From: Janibacter endophyticus
GTDB taxonomy: Bacteria; Actinomycetota; Actinomycetes; Actinomycetales; Dermatophilaceae
Assembly (NCBI RefSeq): GCF_016888335.1
Contig: NZ_JAFEJG010000004.1
Span: forward strand, 620,001 to 684,000
Direction: 5' to 3'
Length of the DNA: 64,000 nt
This document shows, piece by piece, positions 26,526 to 35,044 of the stretch. The notes beneath the pieces are model-generated. The model was not told the DNA's origin. It searched no databases and worked only from the letters and a program-made list of their open reading frames with translations. The translations under genes and the position numbers were made by a program. Numbering within the stretch: position 1 is the first letter of the stretch; each line of letters begins with the position of its first letter.

Positions 26526-26546
26526 GTTGAGGAATATGGTTGCCGC

Positions 26547-26895
26547 ATGCAAGCAACTCCTCAGGCGTCCCTGCACCGTGCGCCCGAGCGACCTCGCCGC
26601 TCGTGACGGGCACGACGTCCCGACCGTGAGCCGCCGCGTCGCCGCCCTCGTCGACCGCGGCTGGCTCGCGCGCACCCCCGACCCCCAGGACGGGCGCGCC
26701 TTCCGCGTCGCCCTCTCCGACGAGGGGCGCCATCGCCTCCACGCCGAGCGCGACGCCCGCGCCCGGATCATCACCGACGTCCTCGCCGACTGGCCGCAGG
26801 ACGACATCGCCACCCTCGCCACCCTCCTCGACCGGTTGAGCGCAGACGTCGCTGCCGCCCGTCTCGAGCCCGTCCCCGAGAGGACCCCTGCATGA
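26547..26895 (+). pseudogene. MarR-family regulator with N-terminal deletion and frameshift
   Basis: The 3' part encodes a convincing MarR winged helix (VRPSDLAARDGHDVPTVSRR, then VAALVDRGWLARTPDPQDGR). It lacks the first roughly 40 residues that form the dimerisation helices. ATG 26547 starts a plausible MarR N-terminus (MQATPQASLH) that then runs out of frame and stops within 20 codons. An internal deletion at about 26575-26585 would explain both. Alternatively ATG 26536 could make a 119-residue truncated protein. Overlaps the MFS pump gene by 4 bases, the normal MarR-pump layout. Confidence 0.65.
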
Positions 26896-28517
26896 CCGCC
26901 GCAGCACCGACCGCCCCCTACACGATGAGCCGCGAGCACCGCCGGGTCTTCGTCGGTCTCATGCTCGGCATGCTCGTCGCCTCCGTGAGCCAGACCATCG
27001 TCGGGCCGGCCATGCCGCGCATCGTCGCCGAGCTCGGCGGCATGGAGCACTACAGCTGGGTCGCGACCGCAGCCATGCTCGTCTCCGCCGTCTCCGTGCC
27101 GATCGTCGGCAAGCTCTCCGACCTCTACGGCCGCCGGCGCTTCTACCTCGGCGGCATCGTCGTCTTCATGGTCGGCTCGCTCGTCTGCGGCTTCGCGCCG
27201 GACTTCTGGACGCTCGTGGCCGGCCGCGCCATCCAGGGGCTCGGCATGGGCACGCTCATGCCGCTGTCCCAGACGATCATCGGCGACATCATCCCGCCGC
27301 GGCAGCGCGGCAAGTATCAGGGCTACATGGGCGCCGTCTTCGGCGTCACCTCGGTCGCCGGCCCGCTCGCCGGCGGCGCCATCACCGACCACCTCGGTTG
27401 GCGCTGGCTCTTCTTCGTCGCCCTGCCCGTCGGCGGCGTGGCCTTCGTCGTCATCAGCCGCTTCCTCCACCTCGAGCACGTCCGGCGCGAGGTCTCCATC
27501 GACTACGCCGGCATGGCGACCCTGACGACCGGTCTGACCGCGCTGCTCCTCGCCACCTCGCTCGGCGGCACCCAGTGGGCCTGGGGCTCGGTCGAGTCCA
27601 TCGGCCTCTACGCCATGGGTGTCGCGGCGATCCTCGCCTTCGTCCTCGTCGAGCGCCGGGCCGTCGAGCCGGTGCTGCCGCTGCGCCTCTTCCGCAGCCG
27701 CATCTTCACGCTGAGCAACGTCGCAGCCTTCGGCGTCTCGATGGTGATGTTCGGCGCGATCATCTACATCCCGGTCTTCGCGCAGGGCGTCATCGGTGTC
27801 GGCGCGACGGACTCCGGCCTCATCCTCATGCCGCTGATGATCGGGATGATCCTGCTCGGCATCCTCACCGGTCTGCTCATCACCCGCACCGGCCGGTACC
27901 TGCCCTTCATGCTGCTCGGCGTCGCGATCATGGGCGCGGGGATGTTCCTCCTGACGCGTCTCGACCACACCGCGACGCAGACCCAGCTCACCCTCGCGAT
28001 GACCGTCCTCGGCATCGGGCTCGGCATGGCGATGCAGCAGTACACGCTCGTCGTGCAGAACGCCGCCGCCCCGGCCGACCTCGGCGTCGCGACCGCGTCC
28101 ACGCAGTTCTTCCGCAACGTCGGCTCGACCGTCGGCATCGCGATCTTCGGGACGGTGATGACGAGCGGCCTCGCCCAGAAGATCGCCGCCCACCTGCCCG
28201 CCGGTGCCGCCTCCGGGGCGACGGGGGACATCGACGTCGGGTCGGTCCTCGACCCCTCGGTCCTCGCGACGATGCCGCCGGCCGTCGCCGACGCGGTGCG
28301 CCAGGGGCTCGCCGAGAACCTCCACAACGTCTTCCTCGTCGGTCTGCCGATCCTCGCGCTCGTCTTCGTCGCGACCGCGATCATCCCGGTCAAGCCGCTG
28401 CGCGAGACGAACCACGACCACCCGGCCGAGGAGGCCGGCGTCGGGGTCGTCGAGTCGCTCGGGTCGGCGGATGCCCACGACATCGACGAGGTGCATGCCG
28501 GCTCGGCCCGGCGATAA
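26892..28517 (+). CDS. MDR-family MFS transporter (DHA2, 14 TM)
   Basis: A 541-residue drug:proton antiporter. About 14 helices, motif A variant GKLSDLYGRRR after helix 2, and WRWLFFVALPVGGVAF near residue 170. Asp-rich C-terminal tail of about 45 residues lies in the cytoplasm. Its ATG overlaps the stop of the decayed MarR gene, and a TetR gene is divergent upstream, so regulation by one or both is expected. Damage to the MarR gene could have made the pump constitutive. Substrates unknown. Confidence 0.9.
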   Translation: MTAAAPTAPYTMSREHRRVFVGLMLGMLVASVSQTIVGPAMPRIVAELGGMEHYSWVATAAMLVSAVSVPIVGKLSDLYGRRRFYLGGIVVFMVGSLVCGFAPDFWTLVAGRAIQGLGMGTLMPLSQTIIGDIIPPRQRGKYQGYMGAVFGVTSVAGPLAGGAITDHLGWRWLFFVALPVGGVAFVVISRFLHLEHVRREVSIDYAGMATLTTGLTALLLATSLGGTQWAWGSVESIGLYAMGVAAILAFVLVERRAVEPVLPLRLFRSRIFTLSNVAAFGVSMVMFGAIIYIPVFAQGVIGVGATDSGLILMPLMIGMILLGILTGLLITRTGRYLPFMLLGVAIMGAGMFLLTRLDHTATQTQLTLAMTVLGIGLGMAMQQYTLVVQNAAAPADLGVATASTQFFRNVGSTVGIAIFGTVMTSGLAQKIAAHLPAGAASGATGDIDVGSVLDPSVLATMPPAVADAVRQGLAENLHNVFLVGLPILALVFVATAIIPVKPLRETNHDHPAEEAGVGVVESLGSADAHDIDEVHAGSARR

Positions 28518-28586
28518 GGCGGCGGGCTCCCCCCTTCGCCCCCTCTCACAACTACCCGGGCACGGTTATGAGGGGACGAGGGAATA

Positions 28587-28610
28587 GTTGAAGAATCAAC
28601 GATTGTTGAT
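28587..28610. promoter_or_regulatory. Double operator upstream of pirin
   Basis: Two overlapping inverted repeats: GTTGA-N4-TCAAC (28587-28600) and ATCAAC-N4-GTTGAT (28595-28610). The first has the same half-sites and spacing as the sites at 2562 and 3256 and lies 41 bases before the pirin start. Three alternating half-sites could bind two regulator dimers. Confidence 0.6.
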
Positions 28611-28641
28611 AGGGTGTATCCCACCCGACCAGGAGGCCCCG

Positions 28642-29658
28642 ATGCCCGCGATCACCGTCGACAACATCCTCACGCTCCCCCGCGTCGAGCTGCCCGGCCC
28701 CGACGCCGTGAGCCGCCCGGTGCTCACCGTCTCCACGGCCCCCAAGGGCTTCGAGGGTGAGGGCTTCCCCGTGCGCCGCGCCTTCGCCGGCGTGCCGATG
28801 GAGCGGCTCGACCCCTTCATCCACATGGACCAGATGGGCGAGGTCGAGTACGCGCCGCTCGAGCCGCGCGGCACGAGCTGGCACCCGCACCGTGGCTTCG
28901 AGACGGTCACGTACATCATCGACGGCTCCTTCGACCACGAGGACACCCACGGCGGTGGGGGCACGATCACCAACGGCGACACCCAGTGGATGACCGCCGG
29001 CTCCGGGCTGCTGCACATCGAGGCGCCGCCCGAGCAGCTCGTCATGAGCGGCGGCCTCTTCCACGGCATCCAGCTGTGGGTCAACCTGCCGAGCACGATG
29101 AAGATGTCCGACCCGCGCTACCAGGACATCCGCTCCACCGAGGTCGGCCTGCTCTCGAGCCACGACGGCGGCACCCTGCTGCGCGTCATCGCCGGCTCGC
29201 TCGGCGGGCACGACGGCCCTGGCATCACGCACACGCCGATCTCGCTGGTCCACGCGACGGTCGCCCCCGGCGCGCGTCTCGAGCTGCCGTGGCGCAAGGA
29301 CTTCAACGCGCTCGTCTACGTCCTTTCGGGCAAGGGTGTCGTCGGCCCGGAGCGGCGTCCCTTCCGCGAGGGGCAGCTGGCGGTCTTCGGCCCGGGCGAC
29401 ACGCTCGAGCTGGCCGCCCACGACAACCAGGACGAGCGCAGCCCGAGTCTCGAGCTGCTCATCCTCGGCGGCCGCCCGATCCGCGAGCCCGTCGCCGCCT
29501 ACGGCCCCTTCGTCATGAACACGCGCGACGAGCTCATCGCCGCCTTCGAGGACTTCCAGTCCGGTCGCCTCGGGGTCATCCCGAAGAAGCCGCGCGTCCG
29601 CCCGGCCATGGAGGTCGTCGCGGAGGCCGGCAACCAGCCCGGCCACCACGTCCTCTGA
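28642..29658 (+). CDS. Pirin family protein (cupin)
   Basis: A 338-residue bicupin. The N-terminal cupin carries the pirin metal site: DPFIHMDQMG, then WHPHRGFETVTYIIDG (two His) and the HxxxE-like SGLLHIEAPPE. The C-terminal cupin follows (about residues 190-300). Pirins oxidise flavonols such as quercetin or act as iron-dependent redox sensors. ATG 28642 has an AGGAGG site 6 bases upstream; the in-frame codons before it lie in the operator. The shared operator suggests a quinone/electrophile response. Confidence 0.9.
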   Translation: MPAITVDNILTLPRVELPGPDAVSRPVLTVSTAPKGFEGEGFPVRRAFAGVPMERLDPFIHMDQMGEVEYAPLEPRGTSWHPHRGFETVTYIIDGSFDHEDTHGGGGTITNGDTQWMTAGSGLLHIEAPPEQLVMSGGLFHGIQLWVNLPSTMKMSDPRYQDIRSTEVGLLSSHDGGTLLRVIAGSLGGHDGPGITHTPISLVHATVAPGARLELPWRKDFNALVYVLSGKGVVGPERRPFREGQLAVFGPGDTLELAAHDNQDERSPSLELLILGGRPIREPVAAYGPFVMNTRDELIAAFEDFQSGRLGVIPKKPRVRPAMEVVAEAGNQPGHHVL

Positions 29659-29676
29659 GCCGCCCCTCCCCCCCTT

Positions 29677-29729
29677 CGCACGAGCCAAGGCTCCTGCCCG
29701 TCAGACGGGCAGGAGCCTTGGCTCGTGCG
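29677..29729. terminator. 25-base perfect hairpin, repeat family member
   Basis: Two 25-base arms (29677-29701 and 29705-29729) are exact reverse complements with a 3-base loop, 18 bases after pirin. The outer 10 bases (CGCACGAGCC) recur in the palindromes at 52077 and 52121. It ends with the CCCCTTCG octamer on its left. Strong terminator-like structure without a T-tract; also a dispersed repeat. Confidence 0.75.
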
Positions 29730-29742
29730 GTCTGGACGGGGT

Positions 29743-29762
29743 AGGAGCCTTGGCTCGTGCGG
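29743..29762. repeat. Extra half-copy of the hairpin arm
   Basis: The 20 bases from 29743 (AGGAGCCTTGGCTCGTGCGG) repeat most of the right arm of the preceding hairpin in direct orientation, 32 bases downstream. This looks like a partial duplication of the element. Confidence 0.65.
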
Positions 29763-29836
29763 TCCTCGGGCGAAGGGGTTGAGCCGGGGGAGGGGTAATC
29801 CCGGGTGAGCGGTCGGGGAGTTGCGAGGATGGGGGC

Positions 29837-31228
29837 GTGCGCCTGACCCGACCTCGACCGGCCCGCGTGGCGTGGTGGATCGTCGGGCTCACGCTGCTCG
29901 CGCTCTTCGTCGTCGGGGGACTCGGCGCGGGGATCATGCCGAGCTGGGGGAGCAGCTGCCCGGGCGGCGGCGAGTGCGACCTCCCGGCGCTGCGCTCGCT
30001 CGTCATCGCCGCGTGGGTCGTCCACGGCATCGCGCTCACCGGCCTCGCGGGCGGGATGTTCGCCGTCGGCCGGACCCGGCCCGAGTCGCCCGAGGGTGAC
30101 GGCATCACCGACGAGCACGAGGCCGGGCCGTGGCGGCACGCCCTGCTCGCCACCGGCTTCGTCGCCGTCACGAACGCCATCACCGCGGGTGCGCTCGGCA
30201 TCGCCATGCTGCTCGGCGCCTTCATGGTCGGCGCGGTCGTCGCAGCGTGGTGGGTCGGGCTGACGGTCTTCCTCGACGCCCTCGACCGGCTCTGCCGCCC
30301 CCACTCCGACCGGCGCGGCTCGTGGTGGCGCGCGCTCGCCGTCTCCTCTCTCACCGTCGCGATGCTCTGGGTGCTGCCGGTCCTCGTTGTCGGGGTGGAG
30401 CAGCGCGGGTGGAGCGAGGCCTTCCTCATCGCCGACGTGCTCGTCGCGGGAGCCGCCGGTCTGGGCACCCTCTGGTCGCGGCTCGCCGACGGCGGCCCGC
30501 GCGAGGGTGCTGTGCCGCACCGGCAGCGGGTGGTCGCGGTGGCGGCCGCCGGAAGCCTCGCCCTGCCCATCGCCCTCGTCGTCTCCACCGACCTCGACAG
30601 CGGCACCCGGGTCCGCGCCGGCGAGCTCCTCGGCGACCTGCTCAACCCCTACCCGGGCGAGGTCGTGGCGGGACCCGAGCCGACGCCGACGCCCACCCCT
30701 TCGCCAGAGCCGACACCCGGCCCCACCCCCACGGGACTCACCACGCCGACGCCGACCACCCCGTCGACCCCGGCCTGCACGCCCGAGGACCTCGTCGTCA
30801 CCGTCGCCGGCGACGACCGTGGGCTGAGTGCCGCGACGATGTCCATCGTCGTCATCAGCACGAGCGAGGCCGCCTGCACCGTCGAGGGCTACCCCGAGCT
30901 GCGGCTGGCCGACTCCTCCGACGAGGTCGCGCTGGCGGTCATGGGCGTCGACCACAGCTTCGACGGCGAGGAGGTCGCCCCGCAGACACTCACCCTCGAG
31001 CCCGGCGACGTCGCCCGCAGCGTCGCGTGGTGGCGCGAGCGGCCGCCCGGCCAGACCCTCGAGGGCACCGAACGCGCCCTCGCCGTCGGACTCGGCGGTG
31101 TCGAGGACCCGGCGACCGGCACCAGCCCCGCGTGGATGCCGGTGGTGCTCGCCGACGACGTGGTCCACGGGCTCACCGACGGCTCCCGTGTCCGGATCGA
31201 GCCCTGGCGCGCCGTCCCCCGCGACTGA
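29837..31228 (+). CDS. Membrane protein with C-terminal DUF4232 domain
   Basis: 463 residues. About six hydrophobic helices in the first 270 residues are followed by a proline-threonine linker (PTPTPTPSPEPTPGPTPT). A C-terminal extracytoplasmic domain follows with ACTVEGYPELRLADSSDEVA, typical of DUF4232. The linker should project the domain through the cell wall. GTG 29837 start. I know DUF4232 only as a secreted domain of unknown role in actinobacteria. No operon partner is evident. Confidence 0.8.
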   Translation: MRLTRPRPARVAWWIVGLTLLALFVVGGLGAGIMPSWGSSCPGGGECDLPALRSLVIAAWVVHGIALTGLAGGMFAVGRTRPESPEGDGITDEHEAGPWRHALLATGFVAVTNAITAGALGIAMLLGAFMVGAVVAAWWVGLTVFLDALDRLCRPHSDRRGSWWRALAVSSLTVAMLWVLPVLVVGVEQRGWSEAFLIADVLVAGAAGLGTLWSRLADGGPREGAVPHRQRVVAVAAAGSLALPIALVVSTDLDSGTRVRAGELLGDLLNPYPGEVVAGPEPTPTPTPSPEPTPGPTPTGLTTPTPTTPSTPACTPEDLVVTVAGDDRGLSAATMSIVVISTSEAACTVEGYPELRLADSSDEVALAVMGVDHSFDGEEVAPQTLTLEPGDVARSVAWWRERPPGQTLEGTERALAVGLGGVEDPATGTSPAWMPVVLADDVVHGLTDGSRVRIEPWRAVPRD

Positions 31229-31271
31229 TCTCACCCCCTTCGCCTCGACCCGCCGCCGTGACTCTCGGGTA

Positions 31272-31342
31272 CTGCTGAGGTTCGCCGTCCACACCCGGCA
31301 TCTGGCCCAAGATCTCGCTCGCGCGACTGCGAACCTCAGCAG
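31272..31342. repeat. 14-base inverted repeat with 43-base loop
   Basis: Arms 31272-31285 (CTGCTGAGGTTCGC) and 31329-31342 are exact reverse complements, in the 211-base gap after the DUF4232 protein gene. It could act as a terminator. Nothing else is visible in the gap apart from the ribosome site of the next gene. Confidence 0.5.
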
Positions 31343-31439
31343 GACACGCACGCCGACGCGGGCTGGGTCGTCAGCCCGGGGGCCCGGTGTGTGCGCATAC
31401 GATGGGCGCGCCCCACCCGACCCCGATGAGGAGCCCCGC

Positions 31440-31919
31440 GTGAGCGAGACCGGCACGGACGAGCACGAGCGTCCCCTGATCAACGAGTTCGGCGCCGGCC
31501 CCGGCGACGGCCAGGCCCGCACCGTCCGCGCCCAGTGGCACCTCGACGCCATCCCGGTGATCCGCCAGGCGCTCAACGACGACCTGCGCGCCCGCGAGAT
31601 GCCCGACGAGATCATCGAGGAGGCCGAGCTCGTCGTCACCGAGCTCGTGACCAACGCCTTCCGCCACGCCAAGCCGCTCGCCGACCAGTGCGTGCGTGTC
31701 CACTGGAAGGTCCGCGGCGAGGTCTGCGAGGTCGAGGTCAGCGACGGCGGCGGCGACAGCACCCCCGTCCCGGCCGCGCCCGCCGTCTGGGCCACCGCCG
31801 GCCGCGGTCTGCGCATCGTGCGCAGCCTCGCCCACGAGTGGGGCGTCAGCGAGGAGGACAAGCGGGTCACCGTCTGGGCCTCCCTCGGCGGCCCGTCGCG
31901 CCGACGCGTCGGCAGCTGA
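31440..31919 (+). CDS. ATP-binding protein, RsbW-like anti-sigma kinase family
   Basis: A 159-residue GHKL ATPase. The N box reads ELVTNAFRHA (about residues 66-75), the G1 box VEVSDGGG, and the G2 box GRGLRIVRSL. Single-domain proteins of this sort act as serine kinases or anti-sigma factors in partner-switching, or as regulatory kinases in Streptomyces. The first 30 residues are acidic and probably flexible. GTG 31440 has GAGGAG 8 bases upstream. No sigma factor or antagonist gene is next to it. Confidence 0.88.
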   Translation: MSETGTDEHERPLINEFGAGPGDGQARTVRAQWHLDAIPVIRQALNDDLRAREMPDEIIEEAELVVTELVTNAFRHAKPLADQCVRVHWKVRGEVCEVEVSDGGGDSTPVPAAPAVWATAGRGLRIVRSLAHEWGVSEEDKRVTVWASLGGPSRRRVGS

Positions 31920-31988
31920 CCGTACCGGGAGCCACGCCGGCCCGCGCCCCGGCCGTCCGCGGGGCCGTGAGCGCCTAGGCTGCACGCC

Positions 31989-32870
31989 ATGGGCAAGGCA
32001 TCACGACGCAAGAAGTCCGAGGGCGGCAAGGTCAAGGTCGCTCCGGCGCCGTACGTCGCGCGACCCTTCGAGGGACTCCCCGCGGAGACCGACTGGGTCG
32101 CCGCGCACGAGATCATCCCGGCGGCCACCGCGACGCTCACCCTCAAGGGTGACGCCGTGCCCGAGGGCGCGCCGGAGACGGTGACGCTCGCGACCGTCCT
32201 GCCCATGGCATGGGCGGCACTGCACCGCGCCGACGGCGCGATCCTCCTCGCCAGCCAGTCCGGCAGCAGCAGCGGCGACGCCAGCCGCGACCTCGCCGCC
32301 TCGCTCGTCGCCGCGATCGAGGCTGAGCCCGGCAACCCCGTGCCTTCCGCACCCCGCGCCACCGCCGCCACCCCCCGGCTCCAGGACCTCCTCGACCTCG
32401 ACGCTCCCTTCGAGCTCAAGGTCCACGAGGGCTTCGACTTCTGGGTCGGCGAGGACGAGCTCGACGCCGAGGGCCGCGCCTCGCTCGACCGCGCCAACGA
32501 GACGGTCGTCCCCACCCAGGCCATGACCGGCGCCCCGTCGGCCTACTGGTGCAAGATCGGCGAGCGCACCTACATCCGCTGGATCCTCGGCGACGACGAG
32601 GACGCCGCGACGACCGCGCTGGCCCGCCTCGCCGCGGCCGGCGAGTCCGAGCTCGGCGAGGGCAACAAGCTGCTCGGCGCCTTCCGCGCCGGCGGGCTGC
32701 TCGTCCCCGTCTGGGAGGTCCCCGCCGACAGCCAGGCCGCCGACCACGAGGACGCCCTCGCCGCGATGCAGGAGCGCTACCAGGCTGCCCTGGCCCGCGA
32801 GGAGTCCCTCACCCCCGACGAGCGACGCGCACGCGCCGGCCTGACCTCGCGCCAGGTCACCCTCCGCTGA
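31989..32870 (+). CDS. DUF5926 family protein
   Basis: 293 residues. A basic start (GKASRRKKSEGGKVK) is followed by ARPFEGLPAETDWVAAHEII, the opening of the actinobacteria-specific DUF5926 family, which I recognise from its conserved layout. The C-terminus has SLTPDERRARAGLTSRQVTL. No signal peptide or membrane segment; probably cytoplasmic. Function unknown. It runs into a glycosyltransferase gene 4 bases later, so they are likely cotranscribed. Confidence 0.85.
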   Translation: MGKASRRKKSEGGKVKVAPAPYVARPFEGLPAETDWVAAHEIIPAATATLTLKGDAVPEGAPETVTLATVLPMAWAALHRADGAILLASQSGSSSGDASRDLAASLVAAIEAEPGNPVPSAPRATAATPRLQDLLDLDAPFELKVHEGFDFWVGEDELDAEGRASLDRANETVVPTQAMTGAPSAYWCKIGERTYIRWILGDDEDAATTALARLAAAGESELGEGNKLLGAFRAGGLLVPVWEVPADSQAADHEDALAAMQERYQAALAREESLTPDERRARAGLTSRQVTLR

Positions 32871-32874
32871 GGCC

Positions 32875-33573
32875 ATGGGCGCGGTCGCGGCGATCGTCCC
32901 CGCGAAGGACGAGGCGGAGCGCATCAGCGCCACCGTCGCCGCGCTGCGCTCGCTGCCCGAGGTCCCCCTCGTCGTCGTGGTCGACGACGGCTCGACCGAC
33001 GACACCGGGCGGCTCGCCGCCGATGCCGGCGCCCTCGTCGTGCGGCACGCGACCAACCAGGGCAAGGCCGCGGCGCTCACCACCGGTGTCCTGCGCCTCA
33101 CCGAGGAGGAGACCCGGCAGGGGGTGCCGCCCTTCGTCCTGCTCTTCGCCGACGCCGACCTCGCCGACTCCGCCGAGCGCCTCAGCCCCCTCCTCGAGCC
33201 GGTCCTCGCCGGCCAGGCAGACCTCGCGATCGCGAACATCCCTCGCGAGGCCAGCTCGCACGGCGGCGGTCGCGTCGTGCGCCTCGCCCGCGGCCAGATC
33301 GAGTCGCTCACCGGCCGCCGGATCGCCCAGCCGCTCAACGGGATGCGCGCGCTGACCCGCGAGGCCTTCGGGTGGGCGATCCCCCTCGCACCCGGGTGGG
33401 GCGTCGAGGCCGCGATGCTCGTCGACGTCCTGCGGGCCGGCGGCCGGGTCGTCGAGGTGCCCGTCCCGCTGACCCACCGCGCCACCGGCGCCGACATCCG
33501 CGGCCAGCTCCACCGGGCCCGCCAGATGCGCGACGTCTCCCGGGCGCTCCTCGACCGTCGCATCCGTGGCTGA
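32875..33573 (+). CDS. Glycosyltransferase family 2
   Basis: A 232-residue GT-A enzyme. The nucleotide-sugar site VVVDDGSTDDTG is at about residues 37-48, the acidic metal motif FADADLADS near residue 95, and the acceptor loop GVEAAMLVDVL near residue 176. No membrane helices. It may act in cell-envelope glycolipid or polysaccharide synthesis, in line with the GT-C gene that overlaps its 3' end by 8 bases. Donor and acceptor are unknown. Confidence 0.88.
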   Translation: MGAVAAIVPAKDEAERISATVAALRSLPEVPLVVVVDDGSTDDTGRLAADAGALVVRHATNQGKAAALTTGVLRLTEEETRQGVPPFVLLFADADLADSAERLSPLLEPVLAGQADLAIANIPREASSHGGGRVVRLARGQIESLTGRRIAQPLNGMRALTREAFGWAIPLAPGWGVEAAMLVDVLRAGGRVVEVPVPLTHRATGADIRGQLHRARQMRDVSRALLDRRIRG

Positions 33574-35044
33574 GGCGAAGGGGGAGCCGCCCGCAGCGCA
33601 GGCCCGTCGCGACCCCCTTCGGCTGGGTCTGCTCGGTGGGGCGATCCTCTGCCTCCTCGTCGTCGGCCTGGCCCACCCCTCCGTCGCGGCTCCGCCGCTC
33701 GGCGATGCCGGCTGGGTGCCGCACCTGCCCGACGTGCCGCTGCGCGGGTGGGGAATCATCGCGGTCCAGGTGCTCGGCTACGTGCTCGGGGCCGCCGCGC
33801 TGATCCTCGCTCTCCGCCGTCCGTCGCGGCTCGGGATCACGTGGCCCGCATGGCTGCTCGTCGGTGGTCTCGTGCTGCTCACGGTCCCCTTCGGCACCGC
33901 CGACCACACGAACTACGCCGCCTACGGCCACATCCTCGCCCAGGGCGGTGACCCGTGGCTGACCTCGCCGCAGGCCTTCGGCAACGACGCCGTCACCGCG
34001 CTCGTCCAGCCGCCGTGGCAGGACACCCCGAATGTCTACGGCCCCGTCGCGACGGTGCTGCTCGGGGCTGCCGCTCACCTCGGCGGCGAGTCGGTGCGCC
34101 AGATCGTCTGGCTCTGGCAGGTCGTCGTCGTCGCGTCCTGGCTGGCCATCCGCTGGCTGCTCGTGCGGCTCACCGGCCGCGTCGAGGCCGTCGACACGTG
34201 GTGGACCGGCAACATCCTCGTGCTCGGCGCGGGGGTCTTCGGAGCGCACGTCGACCTGCTCGCGACGGTCGGGGTCGTCGCCGCGCTCGTCGTCGCGGTG
34301 CGCGTGCCGGGTGTGCTCGGCGCGGGACTGGCGGGCGCACTCGCGGGCCTCGCCGCCTCGACGAAGGTCACCGCCGGCGTCATCGCTCTCACCCTCGTCC
34401 TCGCCTGGGTCACCGCGTCCGGCCGGCTGCGGCTGGACCGGTCCGCCCTGACTCGGACCGCGGCGCTGGGCCTCGGCGGGCTCGCGACCTTCGTGCCGCT
34501 GCACCTCTGGGCCGGGCCGCACGTCTTCGACCAGGTGATCCGGCAGAGCGGCGGGGTGAGCTACGTCAGCCCGTGGCGTGCTGTCTACACCGTGCTCGAC
34601 CTCGTCGTCGCGGAGCCGACCGCACGGAGCATCGCCTCACGACTCTCGGCCGTGGTCTGCGTCGTCCTCGCCGTCGTCCTGTGGCGCCGGCTGCGCGACC
34701 GGGCGGAGCCGGTCGTGACGGTGCTTCTCGCCCTCACCGCCGCGTACGCGATCGGCGCCGCCTACGTCCTGCCCTGGTACGCCCTGATGATGTGGGCCGC
34801 GGCGGCCGCCTGGGTCGGGCTCGGCAGCGCAGACCCGCGACTGCTCACCGCTCTCGTCCTCCAGGGGACTGTCGTCGCGCTCGGCTACGTGCCGGGCCGC
34901 ATCGTCATCCCCGAGACGATGGAGACGGTGACCCTGGCGTGGCGGATGGTGGCGGTGCCGCTGGCGACCTTCGCGCTGTGGGTGTGGCTGCTGCGCTCCG
35001 GTGCGACCCGACGGCGAGAGCGGCCAGCGCCGGCGCGAGGATGA
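33566..35044 (+). CDS. GT-C mannosyltransferase (MptB-like)
   Basis: A 492-residue protein with about 12-13 membrane helices. The first large extracytoplasmic loop contains TADHTNYAAYGHILAQGGDP and PWQDTPNVYGPVAT, which resemble the polyprenol-phosphate-mannose-dependent alpha-1,6-mannosyltransferases (MptB/MptA) that build lipomannan. GTG 33566 start overlaps the GT2 gene. The final 140 bases overlap the convergent large membrane protein gene. Assignment to mannose is by family resemblance. Confidence 0.8.
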   Translation: MAEAKGEPPAAQARRDPLRLGLLGGAILCLLVVGLAHPSVAAPPLGDAGWVPHLPDVPLRGWGIIAVQVLGYVLGAAALILALRRPSRLGITWPAWLLVGGLVLLTVPFGTADHTNYAAYGHILAQGGDPWLTSPQAFGNDAVTALVQPPWQDTPNVYGPVATVLLGAAAHLGGESVRQIVWLWQVVVVASWLAIRWLLVRLTGRVEAVDTWWTGNILVLGAGVFGAHVDLLATVGVVAALVVAVRVPGVLGAGLAGALAGLAASTKVTAGVIALTLVLAWVTASGRLRLDRSALTRTAALGLGGLATFVPLHLWAGPHVFDQVIRQSGGVSYVSPWRAVYTVLDLVVAEPTARSIASRLSAVVCVVLAVVLWRRLRDRAEPVVTVLLALTAAYAIGAAYVLPWYALMMWAAAAAWVGLGSADPRLLTALVLQGTVVALGYVPGRIVIPETMETVTLAWRMVAVPLATFALWVWLLRSGATRRRERPAPARG

